Shown: positions 1-11,839, counted from the first letter of the stretch. The stretch: 64,000 nucleotides of DNA from Mariannaea sp. PMI_226 (GCA_024336345.1 JANFOG010000007.1:2170001-2234000); one strand, 5' to 3'. The notes: generated by a model from the sequence alone, not told the origin. Program-made: numbers and translations.

Positions 1-354
1 CATTGTTATTCGTGATTAGATTCTCTCTCAACGGTGATCGTAACCATAGGTCAGAGATACCAGACACTGCACAAGACGACATATCTGCAATACCTCATGT
101 GTTAGTGGATTAACGTTTTATAGATATGGACTGGATCAAGAGAGTGTTTGCGTGGATGAGTGGTATCGTGGTCCTAAGGTTGCTGCTCGTGTTCAAGGCT
201 ACTCCATTCGTGGAGAATGAGTTTGTAACTTAGGGAAATAAGAGCTGTGTACCATGGCTATCTCACTCTATCACAAATTTTTGCTCAAGAATACTGCGGG
301 AACTTGAGAACTTAGAATATCGAAGGCGGATCATGTATTGCAAAACAGTATTTG
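1..354. other. Intergenic, 3' flank
   Basis: No gene, repeat or conserved motif seen. This is the downstream flank of the leftward aldehyde dehydrogenase gene. Confidence 0.5.
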
Positions 355-1930
355 TTACTCATCGAATGTGACGACTTTGCTTCTCAAATACTCTTCTAAT
401 CCAGTAATACCCGAGAATCTTCCCCATCCACTCGCCTTTGTGCCTCCATGGGGCAAATTTGATTCGTCGTGAATAGTCATAGCATTAATGTGGACAGCCC
501 CAGTTTCATATCCTCGAGCAATTCTCAGGCCCGCGCTTAAGTTTTTAGTAAAGACTGCTCCAGATAATCCGTAAATAGTATCATTCGCAATTTGGAGAGC
601 CTCCTCCTCGGTATTGAATGTATAGATAGCAACACTGGGACCGAAGCTCTCATTTGTGTGCAGATCGTTTCCCTTCTTCACATTTCCGAGAATTATGGGC
701 ATCATGCGAGTTGAACTCTCATCAATCTGGAAAGACTCCTTAGGATCTCCCAGAAGAACCTCAGCGCCACCGATGATAGCAGCCTTGACTAGGTTCTTGG
801 TCTTATTCGCTCCCACAGAAGACACGAGCACAGGGCTCTCGCCCTTTGAGCTGTATATCTGATTTGTGGATTCCTTGAATGCCATAATGAAGTCATCAAC
901 AACTGACATATGGACAATAATGCGTTCTGTTGACATGCAAACCTGACCTGCGTGTAGGAACGCCCCTATTGTACAAGCCATTGCAGCTTTGCTGATATCG
1001 GCATCAGCAAGTATAATAGCGCTGGCCTTCCCGCCTATTCAGTTATAACGGGCTTCAAATGCTTTCCTGCCATAGTCGCGATGATCCTTCCAACAGCAGT
1101 ACTTCCCGTAAAATTGATCTTTTTCACGATCGGGTGAGAGATAAGGGCCTCTGTGACAGCTGCTGCGTCTTGTGGGCGATGGAAGATCAAATTCAATACC
1201 CCATCTGGAAGCCCGGCTTCTTTGAAGATGCTCACAATGGCGTGAAAGCATCGAGGGGAAAGCTCAGAGCCCTTGAGAACACATGTATTTCCTGCCGCGA
1301 GCGCATGGGCAATTGCTCGACATCCAAGTGGCCAAGGGGCATTCCTAATGTGAAGGTAGGTTCTCAGCAAATGACATTTAAGATGAAACTAAATCGTTAA
1401 TTGCACAGCTCTTACCATGGAGCAATACCGAGGATGACACCGTATGGCTCTTTGATAACGATGGCACCGCGGCCATCATCTTCCGAAGACGGGAAACTTC
1501 CGGTAACGAAGGAGGTTTTCCCAGCAACTTCTTTGAGATTATCGACCGTCAATCCCAAACTCCACTGAACAAAGCTCGGATCCGCTGCCGTCTCTTGCCT
1601 TTGGTAATCTGTAAGCTCCTCGGTACGGTCCCGGAAGAGCTCTGCTGCCTTCAAAAAGATATCACGGCGAGCAGACGGCTTTGTCCTGGCCCAAGCTGGA
1701 AACGCGGCCTCGGCGGCTTCTACAGCCTGAACGGCTTCTTTCACTGAAGCTCCGCCAGCGTCCCACACCTCTTGGCCATTAGCTGGATTTATGACAGGGA
1801 ATATCGCCGGTCCAGTAATGTGCTTTCCACCTATGATCAGAGGCACTATGTTATCATTGATCAAGGAAGCAGTCTTCCCGCTGTAGACGAGGTTCCCAGC
1901 GGAGTTAAGTGAGTTCTGAATGGCGCCCAT
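355..1930 (-). pseudogene. Aldehyde dehydrogenase, salicylaldehyde/vanillin-dehydrogenase-like, with 1-nt frameshift
   Basis: NAD(P)-dependent aldehyde oxidation to an acid, ALDH superfamily. Exons 1930-1416 and 1344-355 are joined by a GT-AG intron that restores the Pro-Trp-Asn block (IAPWNAPWPLG). NAD-fold residues (KKINFTGSTAVG) and the active-site block GQVCMSTER with the catalytic Cys are intact, as is the C-terminal HGGTKASGWGRF block. The conserved Glu-Leu-Gly-Gly-Lys box is broken at about 1037-1040: after KPVITE the frame hits TAG, and the frame shifted by one base resumes GGKASAIILADADIS. Total exon length is one base short of a multiple of three. Start chosen at 1930 (MGAIQNSL); an in-frame ATG at 2026 would add a hydrophobic stretch atypical of the family. 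It is either a recent pseudogene or an assembly error. A near-copy of the cluster A promoter motif lies about 194 bp upstream. Confidence 0.85.
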
Positions 1931-3623
1931 TATGATATCAAAGAATAAAGATGAGATATTAGGCAATGATGACACTGTCAAAACCAGCCCTACCGCGACT
2001 CTTACGAGACATATAAGTGGATTCATACAGTCCCCAAGATAAACTAGCTAGTCTACTTATGGGGGTTTCCCGCACTAATGGTCGGTCTCACGACTTTGTG
2101 ATGAATGGTCCCCATGCCATCGCCCTCCACATACCGATTTGCCGGGATTGTGGCTATCTATACTTTCCAGAGTGCACGACACGTTCATCAATATGATGTT
2201 TCCGCGAAACTCGGATTTCATTGTGCAAAGCGCCGGTGGAGGTTCGGTGGATGTGGAGGCCTCGGGGCCACTGGGTCGGGTTGTGGGGGGAGGGGTGTCT
2301 CAAAGTCCATATTCAATGTCTTGGGTGTACCACCTTGCCAATGCTCTTCTACCAGTCCTTCTTTGAGGCCTCCTTGGAGCAATGAGTAACAAAACGCGGA
2401 TAAACCTTGATAATGGGGACTTACACAACTGATCAGATCCAAGAGACTCTGCACGAAATCGAGAACGCCGAAAGGCTAGGTTCTTACATCAAAGGTTCGA
2501 TGGACTACTCAGATTTACTCGAAAGTCTTGCCGAGTTTCCATCGCTGATATCTGTAACAAACGATCCGGCAATATAGAGAGCAAGAGCAGGAGTCCTCGT
2601 GTTGTCCGTTGTGATAACATGATCATCGAGGATGACGACTACGACGAATATTCCGCGAGCAAGACATCCTAATAATATTAAAAGAAAAAAAAACCACCCG
2701 TGTCGTACGGCATGTGCAAGCTCTATCCTTAAACTAAGCTCCTTGAGATATTGCTGTGCCTACTCGCGCTGGGCATGTGGACTCCGCTGAGATTAATCGG
2801 GTTGAAATTCCAGAAGTCGCGATTCGATTGGCCAGACGTCTATTCTTTATGTCGTTGGCTCTAAAGTTGAGTCTGAGAAAGCCACCGTGAAACATGCGGG
2901 TGCGTGCTGCACTACGAATTCCCCAGGGAATGTCGTCATCACCGTCTTACCTATTTACATGCACAGTGTTGAGGCAATCAATACCAGCGTATGCTTACGG
3001 ATAGCCCGACAGAGTTCATTTGAACATTTGACGCCCGCTTCATGGGCAGAATCGATTATAGCCTATAAAGTAACGGTCCTAGATCATTAATTGAAGAATA
3101 GTATATAATAAGGAAGTTGTATCTATTCAGATGTGTCATGAAATTCCAACCCGATATCTGTTTTATAGGGAGGAACCAACTATACCGAGCTTTTGCATGG
3201 ATCCGATACACTTGTGTGTTGACGCATTATAAGGAGGGAAATATGTGGCTACCAAAGTCTAGTCCCCGAGAACCGCATCACAATGTGATTTTGGCATTCC
3301 TGTCGACATTATCAAAAGCTGCAACGGGGGGAGTTGCTCTAAAATCAACGTAGCGAATTATATGACCTCGGGGCGATTATTGAGACCCAATAAGGGTCTC
3401 TGTCCCCCGCTGCTAGTGTCTATTACCTTCAAAATACCATTTATTTTTGTAGTTATTAACTAGCTTCTATAGATAGAGCCAGGGTAACCCACTTGGGCAG
3501 AATAGCTTAATGGGACGGACTTAACCCAAACCCAACACTAGCCTAACCCAAGCAATAGACTGAATATTGTGAATGATCTCGCCAGACATACAGTAAAAAT
3601 GCTTGGCACGCAAGAATTATAAG
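1931..3623. other. Intergenic with weak coding-like remnants
   Basis: Holds the upstream region of the aldehyde dehydrogenase and the 3' flank of the P450. A short open frame at 2413-2577 (54 residues, beginning MGTYTTDQIQETL) and a glycine-rich frame at 2139-2366 look protein-like, but neither matches a family I recognise. They may be eroded coding sequence. Otherwise nothing seen. Confidence 0.4.
2124..2138 (+). promoter_or_regulatory. Cluster A motif, one-mismatch copy
   Basis: CCTCCACATACCGAT differs at one base from the exact cluster A element CTCCACATCCCGA. It lies about 194 bp upstream of the aldehyde dehydrogenase start, the same distance as the exact copies from their genes. Confidence 0.5.
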
Positions 3624-5339
3624 TTAAGATATCGGTGATATAGCCAGCATAAGTCGTCGGCCTCGTGGAGCTATGTTAAAACGGTCCTCCATCTCCATCT
3701 CCCACTCTTGCATCTCTTCTCCAAGCTTAAACGCTAGTCCTGAGCGCATAATCATGTTAACAGCCCAGTAAATCTCTTCCCAGGCGAGGTTCTGTCCTAT
3801 GCAGTTCCGCTTTCCGATACTAAACGGTGTCAAAGAAGACTTCATTTCTGGAGTCTCCTCAAGCCAACGGTCTGGTATGAATCGATCCGGTTCTGGGAAC
3901 ACACATGGGTCGCGGTGATGGAGCCAATTTTGCATTCCAACCACGGTACCAGAAGGCAGTGTGTATTTGTCCAATTTCATCGGCTCAATCAACATGCGTG
4001 GTAGTGTTGATATGATTGTTGGATGAATACGGAACGTCTCTTTGATTACTGCATTAATAAATGGACTGTTCCTGATAGCGACGATATCGTTAACATCCAA
4101 TACAGTGATTTCAGAACGCAAGCGTAACTGAATCTGCTCATTCTCTGGTTTAGAGATCTCGTACAACAGGTACGTTAGTGTCGAAGACGTGGTTCCTGAG
4201 CCTGCGAACATATAGTTCATGGCTTCTTCCACCAGCTCTTCATGATCAAGCTTACGCCCCAGATGCTCATCCACCGCTGTGGCCAAAGGCGTGAGTAAGT
4301 ATTTTTCATCGGATGTAGAATGTTTGAGAAAATAGTCGACCATCTCGTAGGACGTTCTTTGCCAGTATTCTCGTTTTTTGTACGAGTCACCAACAGCCCC
4401 TGGCATGTAAGGACCGATCCCAAGTGGCTTTAGAAACGGCAATGCGCTATCAAATATCAGAGTTGGAGCGCTACCGTCCATCGCCTCAAGCAATTTTAGT
4501 GCTTTATTATCAAGCGAGTCTTCTGGGAAGTCCTTTGCAAATGCAGCCTTGCAGACCACTTCAAAACTGTATAGACCACAGAGTTGGTATGCATTGACAG
4601 TTCCGGTCGGAGACATCAAAGAGCCAGTTGCTAGCCGCTTTGCTAAGCGCGCAGCCTTTTCTTGAATCAGGGGCCCTAGAAGAGCGATGGACTGCAATGA
4701 ATACGGTGGGCTGCTAAGCTTTCTTCGGGCAGCATGGTGTCGAATGTTGCTAGTACCTACATGTTAGTGACCGAAACCACAGAGATGTGAACTTAAACAG
4801 GGGGTTCTGGCCTACATCATCTCAAACACATTATGTTTTCCAACGAAGGTCGCTGCCTCGTAGAAGGCAGGATTTTTTATTACTCCTTTCGCATTCCCAT
4901 AAATAGATCGTAGATATCGCCAGTCGCTAATAGAGACTTCCTTTGGTCCAATTCGAACAATAGGACCGTACTTAGCATGGAGTTCTTCTAGCTTCTGGTA
5001 AGGCAAAAGTTTAGCAAGAGCCCTGGGAAATACATTCGAGATGTGGTTTGACTGCGTACATAAACACGGCGACCCTGTACGGTCGCGGACCACACAATTA
5101 CTCCAGTCAACCTGGCCAGGAATGGACCAGGAACATTTCCAAGAGGATTGAGAAGCAGCCGTTGAGTGACCTGCGAATCGACGTTGCGGATATTTTAAGC
5201 ATGTTCCTGATGGTATGACGTGATTTTGGGATGCACCTACTACGCTGAAAATGTACAACGACCATAGACATAAGAAGCCTGCGAGGAGGCTGCTACCTGC
5301 AAAGTAATTTGCAAGGTTGTATAAAACACCACTAGTCAT
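3624..5339 (-). CDS. Cytochrome P450 monooxygenase
   Basis: Microsomal heme-thiolate monooxygenase. I model four exons (5339-5241, 5170-5091, 5022-4816, 4749-3624), 503 residues, all phases consistent. An N-terminal membrane anchor (LLAGFLCLWSLYIF) is followed by a proline-rich hinge (NVPGPFLARLTG) and LHAKYGPIVRIGP. The I-helix motif AGSGTTSS, the ExxR (KETFRIHP), the FIPDRW block and the heme loop PFSIGKRNCIGQ with its axial Cys are intact. The second intron has a weak GTCCGC donor but gives the expected hinge-to-helix spacing. Start taken at 5339 (MTSGVLYNL); an upstream in-frame ATG at 5411 is possible. Its place between the aldehyde dehydrogenase and the extradiol dioxygenase suggests ring or side-chain hydroxylation in the cluster A pathway; the substrate is unknown. 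Confidence 0.9.
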
Positions 5340-5504
5340 GATGGCGTGGGTTGTGGCAAATTGAGTAAAAGTAACCAAGGATAGATTTCGAGTCTTTGGC
5401 AGAACAGACACAACTTGTGCCTAATATACCCCTTTTCTAGCAGTTTTGCATTCTATGAGAATCGCCAAACTACTGCAACAAACTAATTCCAGAGACCTAT
5501 GCTT

Positions 5505-5519
5505 CCCCACATCTCCCCG
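5505..5519 (+). promoter_or_regulatory. Degenerate cluster A motif upstream of P450
   Basis: CCCCACATCTCCCCG resembles CTCCACATCCCGA with one inserted base and a mismatch, about 170 bp upstream of the P450 start. Weak on its own; the similar distance is the main support. Confidence 0.25.
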
Positions 5520-6141
5520 CTTCCCATTACCCACTTTCCGTTGCTTCATGAGAGGGAAACTTCGCGACACCGAAACTCCGCGAGACCGAAATTTCACCAG
5601 CTCAGGATTACTGTAATGTTGCTGGCTATGTCAAAGTGAGTTACCTAAGGTCTGAGAGGCTAAGACAAATGTGGGTCATATCATCGGGCCCCTCCTCCAC
5701 CTTCCCGAGCTTCAAACCATGACGTTTCGAAACTAGATCACAAAGACCAAATTGGGGGTGAGCGAGTGACAGCCCAGGTTCAACTACGGTCTCCCCATCC
5801 ATCCTCAGCGCTCAGATTGTCCCCAGCTTTGTTCCATCTAGCTATATTGGCTATGGGGAAATTCACAGGGAAAATAGTGCAAGTATTAGTCAGAGCCGAA
5901 AAGATTAAAGGTTGGTTTCTCTCGCCTCTATTTTGACGGTTGGCTGGCTATGCGCATCTCGTTTTTTCTAATTGTAAAATGACAGCTCTAACCCTAAAAA
6001 GGGGAAAGGTGCTTTTATTTCAGAACTTGTATCTATAACACTTGCAGATAATCGCGACCTTTATTCATAAACGTGTCGTTTGTCAGAGACAGGCATCCAC
6101 AGCCAAACGCTTGAATACTCACACCCTGTATTCCGAGAGAA

Positions 6142-6423
6142 ATGTCGGAATGGAGTCGCGACAAGGTGGATTCTCTTGATTGGACCACAACAGAGAATCA
6201 AGAAGAGCCAGTGCCACTTAAAATAGGCCAAGTGAAAGAAAAATTAAAGGATTATGTAGAAAAGTAAATAAAAGATGTTATTGACCTGCAAAAACATATA
6301 TTAAAAGTGGATGCTGAGTCTTAACTCCCCCGTGTCGCCAATGAGAATGAACTATTGAAGGGAAAGTGTGAGCATCAAGGCCCAGGAAAAGCCGCAACGT
6401 CTAAAACAAAGTGGGTAATATAA
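6142..6423 (+). pseudogene. Decayed reading frame with two TAA stops
   Basis: A frame starting MSEWSRDKVDSLDW runs 93 codons to TAA at 6421 and is interrupted twice by TAA. Both flanks keep lysine/glutamate-rich, coiled-coil-like composition in the same frame (VKEKLKDYVEK, then IKDVIDLQKHILKVDAES, then LPRVANENELLKG). Each stop could derive from CAA by one C-to-T change, the footprint of repeat-induced point mutation. Family not identified; a retroelement or other repeat protein is possible. Confidence 0.4.
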
Positions 6424-6597
6424 ATTAAGCTATTCAGTTAGTGAAACAGTTTGTTCAGTGTCCTTTTTACGCCCGATAGCTATCGTTTGTCTGTTGAACG
6501 TACATGTTTTGGGCGGAGCCTACCCTAGAGGAAAAGCCCGTTGCCGTTCAACGAGAAGGAGGCTTGGGGAACGCTGGGAATAAGAACTAGTAAATTA

Positions 6598-6830
6598 GCT
6601 GTACGGATACTCTAATGTTCCTTATCAATACTATCACTGTATCTCTTTGGGTCAAGCGCCTCGTGACACCTCCGCTTACACACACACAGGGTTGTCGGCG
6701 CCAACGGGCTTCTCAGAATCGATTTACTCTAAGCCGGCAAATCGCCGAGAAGAGGCCATATCTAACCTACTGCGAGTGTTTTTACCAACAGATCTGTTTC
6801 TACTTTACAACAAAACTTAGCCTCAATCTT
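6598..6830 (+). repeat. Dispersed repeat copy 1
   Basis: Shares a diverged stretch with the opposite strand of about 21,740-22,060, including the shared 15-mer ATCAATACTATCACT and the flanking CTTTGGG and GCCTCGT words. Translations of both copies contain INTIT(V/I)SLW. The two copies lie in opposite orientation about 15 kb apart. Family unknown; no terminal repeats were identified. Confidence 0.55.
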
Positions 6831-6882
6831 ACAAAGTAGCGACGACCTGGTTCGTCAAAAAGACACAACTGTTTCTGATTCA

Positions 6883-7893
6883 CTACTTCTTGGATGTGCT
6901 GGACGTGGTAGTTGGCCATTTGCCAAAGGTAAACTGACTATTACACATGTTTGTCAATTCCCATGTCTCTGCCTTGAGCTCTCCATATGTCCTTTCGTCC
7001 TCTTCATCACCTACAGCACCAGCAACAAACATGGCAGCCATGAAGTGATCGTCAGTAGCATGTGCCTCGCGATATAGTGGATGTTTCATGAGACGGGTCA
7101 TGGCGCGCCGGAGTTGCGGTCCGCTATTTTGCCTGATGACGTCCTCCACAGACTGGCGAAACTCCAATGCCCAGTACTCTGGCGGCTGCTCCTGTGCGAA
7201 GTTGTCGGAATAAAGCAGCATTGGTGACCAATGATTTCGATAGAGGTTGTGCACTGCACCGCCAGAACCGATGATCAGATATCCTTGTTGTCTAAAAGGG
7301 CGGAGAGTTTGTCCAAGCTTAACATGAAAATGTGGGTCATAATGGGCATTCATCGAGATGAGCGTGGTAGGCGGACAGGAATTTGGAAACATGCGAATCA
7401 GAATAAGATAGGTATCGTGGATCCAATCGAACTTTGGATTACCAGAGACGTTGAAACCGGCATTCGACAACTCTAGAATGCATTTTTGAGCCGTCTCCAG
7501 ATCAGGATTCAGCTTATAATCCACATATTTAGAGGGGTGAACATAGGCGACAGGCGATTTGGCTGGAGCTGGATTAGTAGCGACTTCGATTCTGTCATCC
7601 GACGCATCCCAGTGAGCACCCTGAGAATTGTTCAGGTCAGCTAAATGCAAGTGATCTTGCTTGGCATAAAAACTTTACCATCATAATGACACCCTTGATC
7701 TTGTGTTGCAGAGCTTGGTCACCAGCTTGCTTCCAATAAGCAGCAGACTCAGATTCTTCACCCAACATCATGGTTGATCCATGAGAGAAGAAGTGGACAG
7801 GAGTAAGTGTTGATGATGCTGGAGATAGGTTAGAACACAGAATTGCACGGATTTCTCTTTTTTTTTTTATTTTTTTTTTAATGGCTTACGCAT
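6883..7893 (-). CDS. Class III extradiol ring-cleavage dioxygenase (LigB/DODA type)
   Basis: Non-heme Fe(II) dioxygenase that opens catechol-type rings next to the vicinal diol. Three exons: 7893-7890, 7818-7679 and 7620-6883, 293 residues. The first exon is only ATGC, spliced to give MPSSTLTPVHFFSHGST, the family's N-terminal start. Conserved His and acidic residues are visible: FFSHGST, GAHWDAS, NAHYDPHFH, GGAVHNLYRN and REAHATDDHF. Length fits fungal 4,5-DOPA-dioxygenase-like proteins of about 270-300 residues. An exact CTCCACATCCCGA element lies 200 bp upstream. With the flavin monooxygenase and the fumarylacetoacetase it gives the cluster a ring-opening step. The substrate cannot be told from sequence. 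Confidence 0.92.
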
Positions 7894-9017
7894 CGTATAT
7901 TGTTTCTGTTTGCAAGGTGATGTTGCGTCGTTCGTATGGAGAGAATGAAGATCACTGTGGGTTATTGCCTTTCGTATCTACAAATGGCATTTGTCCAGCA
8001 TAAAATATTATATTCAACCTCTACGAGCAGGATTACGATCTCCAAGTCCATGCTGTGGTTCACTCCTCCGCTACGAGAGCCAGCAACTAACTTCGGGATG
8101 TGGAGGCACCTTGCCCGAGGTGGAGGTGCCACAAAAAGATGACTACACCAAAACCCCAGTTTTGTGTTTTAAAGGTCCAGACTTGTTTTGGATAACCAAA
8201 GGCTAGGATGCCAAATGAATAGACAAATGTTTTCCCGCACGGACCATATCAGGAGTACAGATTATGTAGTGTACTCTGGCTACGCAGCACTAAGATTCCT
8301 GCCATCTGTTTTTGGTTTTGCTTGGCGATGGGAATGACTGAGCAGTTTCTGAGCTCTGTCTCTAATGTCAGAAGTTCATACTAGTTCATACTGGTCACCT
8401 TACTGCACACGAGCCACAGCGCACTACAGGTTGTGGCCCATGCGGAGGCAAATATATACGTAGTATTCACTTAGCGGACATTCTCGCGGATGTACAGTTG
8501 TCACGGAGAGCCCAGCTCTATGTAGATGGATACTATAGATACCTCGAGCCTCCCACTGTAATATACCCATAGGGTGATCTTAGTAGCCGGTCTCGGCGGC
8601 CCCTGTGGGGGGCCCCCGGCCCCTCTTCCCCTATTCAGGGGGGCGTCTTCAGGGGAAAATCCCTTATATAAACCCCTCATAGGATTAGGTAGTCTGGGGA
8701 AGTCACTTATCGTCACACCTACATTCTTGACCCTACGTTCCGTGACAACAGTACTGGCTATTCCAATGCTGGTCAGCATCCCCCGCATTTCCCCATGCCC
8801 CACAAATTCCAAGCCATGAATCACTCGGCTGTTGATGATGGGAAATCTTGAGTTGCACTCAAGTCTCGGCTTCGAGTTCCCTCTACCTGCACAAGCTCCC
8901 GATTGATATCTCCCCCTTTGGTTTACATTCTCCTCTCTTCGCATTTGTAAAGTGCCGACTTGGACTGCATATGTTGGGCCTGAGGTTTTCAAGGGCCGTT
9001 GGCGACCAATCAAAGTT
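7894..9017. other. Divergent promoter region, dioxygenase / regulator
   Basis: About 1.1 kb between the dioxygenase and the transcription factor. It contains the exact cluster A element and a GC-rich stretch near 8,580-8,660 with C/G runs. No convincing gene. Confidence 0.6.
8093..8105 (-). promoter_or_regulatory. Exact cluster A motif
   Basis: Reverse complement of CTCCACATCCCGA, 200 bp from the dioxygenase start and in the shared upstream region of the cluster regulator. Confidence 0.7.
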
Positions 9018-11839
9018 ATGCCCTCGAACGGTATCTTCCAGTGCGGCCACTGCAAGAGGCATTACACACGCGCCGATCATCTCACTCGACATGTTAGAAC
9101 ACGTATGAAATTTCCCTTATTCGTGTTTTGTCTGGAGCCATCTCATGGCAACCCATGACTGTTGTTTTCGCAAACCTTCATGCTCACCAGCCGTCCTCCC
9201 AGATCTCCAATCAAAGCCCTACCAGTGCTCTATATGTCCCAAAGCTTTTACTAGAGCGTATGTTGGCGCTTCGTAAGCACAAATCTACATAAAAGAACAT
9301 TTGTTGACATGATATAGGGATCTGTTGAAAAGACACATGGTTGCGCACGAGGCAAAGGGCCATCATGAGGGGTCTGAAGCTTCATTCGCCGCAATCTCGC
9401 GCACAGGTAGAGCTGCTCGGGCATGCCGTTCATGTGCTGCAAATCATCTTCGATGCAGCGATCAGAAGCCTTGCGAAAGGTGCCTTTCGAAGAGTATAGA
9501 ATGCGTATGGGCAGACCCAATGTCCTCTGAAGATGCTCTGACACCACCTGATACGGCATCGCAACCGGAAAACCTTCTTCAGAGTCCACGCAGCCAAGAT
9601 AGCACTTCCAAGTTCTCAGATATCAATCAGTACCCAGAGAGTGAACCATTATCAGCTATTACAGACAGTCCTATGGTAGGAGATACCGGAGAGTCTTCTC
9701 AGAATTGCTACACTATGCAAGGTAAGTCAACCTCCAAAGGGCCTATGATTCCCGCCTTGGACGGGCGAGACATTGCTTACTTTCATTAGATTATGATCCA
9801 ACGAGCCACCACTGCGAGCTAAATATTCCTCTGGGATCAATTTATAACGCTCCTTCAGAACTTTTTGACTTTGAGCCGGATATGACTATGGAACTCAACG
9901 AAGTGGACCTCCAGCATCTGGATGCCTATAATATCAATATTCCATTCGAAGTCGGGCCACTCACGTTTCCCACAATGAATGATGCAGCCATCAGAGATGG
10001 GCCACTCAGTTCCAGTCAACCTATCATTGTTAAAGACGCTTTCAAAACCTCTCAATGGACATTTCACCCAAGTGCGAGTGATAGCAGTAGAGCCGAAGAG
10101 CACAACCTTTCCATCTCGACAAATTGCGAGCACAGTTCACCGGTTTCTGGTACTCGGTCAGACAATGAGCGAATCACTCCGGTTAAATTAGCAACTACTG
10201 GTCGAGATAAGATACTAACCACCGTGATGAAGTACTGCAATGTGGATAGCGTCCTTAAATCATTGTCGGCGTTCCCGTCATTGGAACTACTGGACTCGCT
10301 CATACAGTTTTATCTCGCCTCAACAATATCCCAGGCAACAGAATTTATTCACACTCCTATATTGGATCCAAATCAACAACGACCCGAGCTGATAGCAGCC
10401 ATGGTTGCTCACGGCGCTGTCTTGACATTAGACCCAACATTGACAAAGTTTGGCTACGCACTGCAAGAGTGTATGAGAGTGACGATTCCCATACTGGTAA
10501 GCTAAAATGCCCCAAGAGCCAGTGAGCCTAAATAACGTGTCAACGCCCAGTGGGAAGAGAGAAATGAACTTGTTCGAGAACTGGAACTTACTCAATCGTT
10601 CTTTATACTACTTGAGATTGGCCTGTGGAGTGGACAGAGTCGGAAAGTCGAAATTGCCGAAAGCTTGTTCCAGCCTATACTCACAATGCTCCGGAGGGGT
10701 AATAAGTTTAAGAGATCATTTTACCAAGATATTATTGTTCATGCGGATATGGGGATCGAGGAGCTCGATCAAAAATGGAGATTGTGGGTTCAGTATGAAT
10801 CCTTCCGGCGGCTTTGCCTGAGGCTTTTGCGACATGACAGCAATTCATCCATCAGCCTTCTTATCAACCCCTTGCTTTCTTGCGCAGAAATTATTCTTCC
10901 TATGCCGATGTCCAGTGAACTTTGGTTTGCGAGCACGCCACAGGAATGGAAAGCGATTTTCCTTTCGCAGAACATGCGGACTTCTTGTTTGACGATGCGG
11001 ATTACATTGATGACCCTGGACTTTTCGATGTTATGACGTCAAGAAACGATACAGCTAGTATTTGTCAGGCATTTCTGTCTTGTGCCTGGAGTTTGTCCTG
11101 GGACTTGATTCAATATGGCGCCATGCAGAGGCGATCACCACAACTATGGAATGCTTCCCTTCTGACATCTCGCCGTGATGAGCTGATAAAAAAGCTCAAC
11201 TCCTTTCGATTTAATACAGAATCTATTCTGTCCAACTCACCAGGATTGGTCATGCAGTTGGAAAATATCTACCTCCATCTCCACGTCTCGGTAAGTGACG
11301 TCCAGATTTTTGCCGGTATTGAAGGACGTCAGAGATCATCAGAAATATATCCCCTCATTGAAACTTGGGCAAAATCCGAGGCCGCAAGGACGGCAGTGTG
11401 GTACGCAGGGCAGATCCTACGAGCCACGCGGCTCTTGCCTCGAGGGCAGTTGCAAGGACCACTGGCTATAATGCTATATCAGGCTAGTTTGGTGCTATGG
11501 GTGTATGGTCTTTGGTGTGGCCACTGCGAAACGCAGAATCCGATGCCTTCAGAAGCCCCTAAGCCCCGGGTTTACTTGGATGACGCTGAGACTGTTGGAG
11601 TCCGGCGGTTCACTCAGTTGGGAAGCGGCCTGCCATGTCTCACTTTCAGATCATATGATGAGAGCACACCAGACGATGGACAGATACCCTTATCCGACCA
11701 CGAGACGGTTCTAGATATTATCTTGACCGAATTTACAGAACGCAGTACACAAGGAGAGAATCGATCCATTTTGGTAAATAAGTTGATGCATATCCTGGCA
11801 AGGCTGCGCGAATCCACCGAAGGAACGACAGAGCAATGA
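9018..11839 (+). CDS. C2H2 + Zn2Cys6 transcription factor, apparent 1-nt frameshift
   Basis: Probable pathway-specific regulator. Exons 9018-9102, 9191-9257, 9318-9721, 9790-10496 and 10551-11839. Two C2H2 fingers (FQCGHCKRHYTRADHLTRH; YQCSICPKAFTRADLLKRH), each interrupted by an intron, precede a Zn2Cys6 cluster (CRSCAANHLRC then PCERC). A fungal-specific regulatory region follows, with WRLWVQYESFRRLCLRLL and a SSELWFASTPQEWKAIF block. Directly after that block the frame shifts by one base near 10,955-10,968 and continues as AEHADFLFDDADYIDDP to the stop. No intron fits, and the last exon is one base short. Either a base is missing in the assembly or the regulator is truncated. Start taken at ATG 9018, just before the first finger. 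It sits centrally in cluster A and is the best candidate to bind CTCCACATCCCGA (inference). Confidence 0.85.

Larger units (their letters stand above)
5340..6882. other. Intergenic with transposon-like remnants
   Basis: Contains the P450 promoter, a decayed open frame at 6142-6423 and one copy of a dispersed repeat at about 6598-6830, listed separately. Nothing else recognised. Confidence 0.5.

Noticed and set aside
2105..2454. Glycine-rich open frames between the aldehyde dehydrogenase and P450
   Set aside because: Frames exist on both strands with biased composition and no recognisable domain.
4990..5240. Frame changes in the P450 N-terminus taken as mutations
   Set aside because: Two introns (5171-5240 and 5023-5090) give the expected NVPGPFLARLTG to ELHAKYGP spacing, and all phases match.
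8501..9055. 184-residue leftward open frame across the regulator's 5' region
   Set aside because: Overlaps the first C2H2 finger on the other strand and a GC-rich tract; no domain seen.
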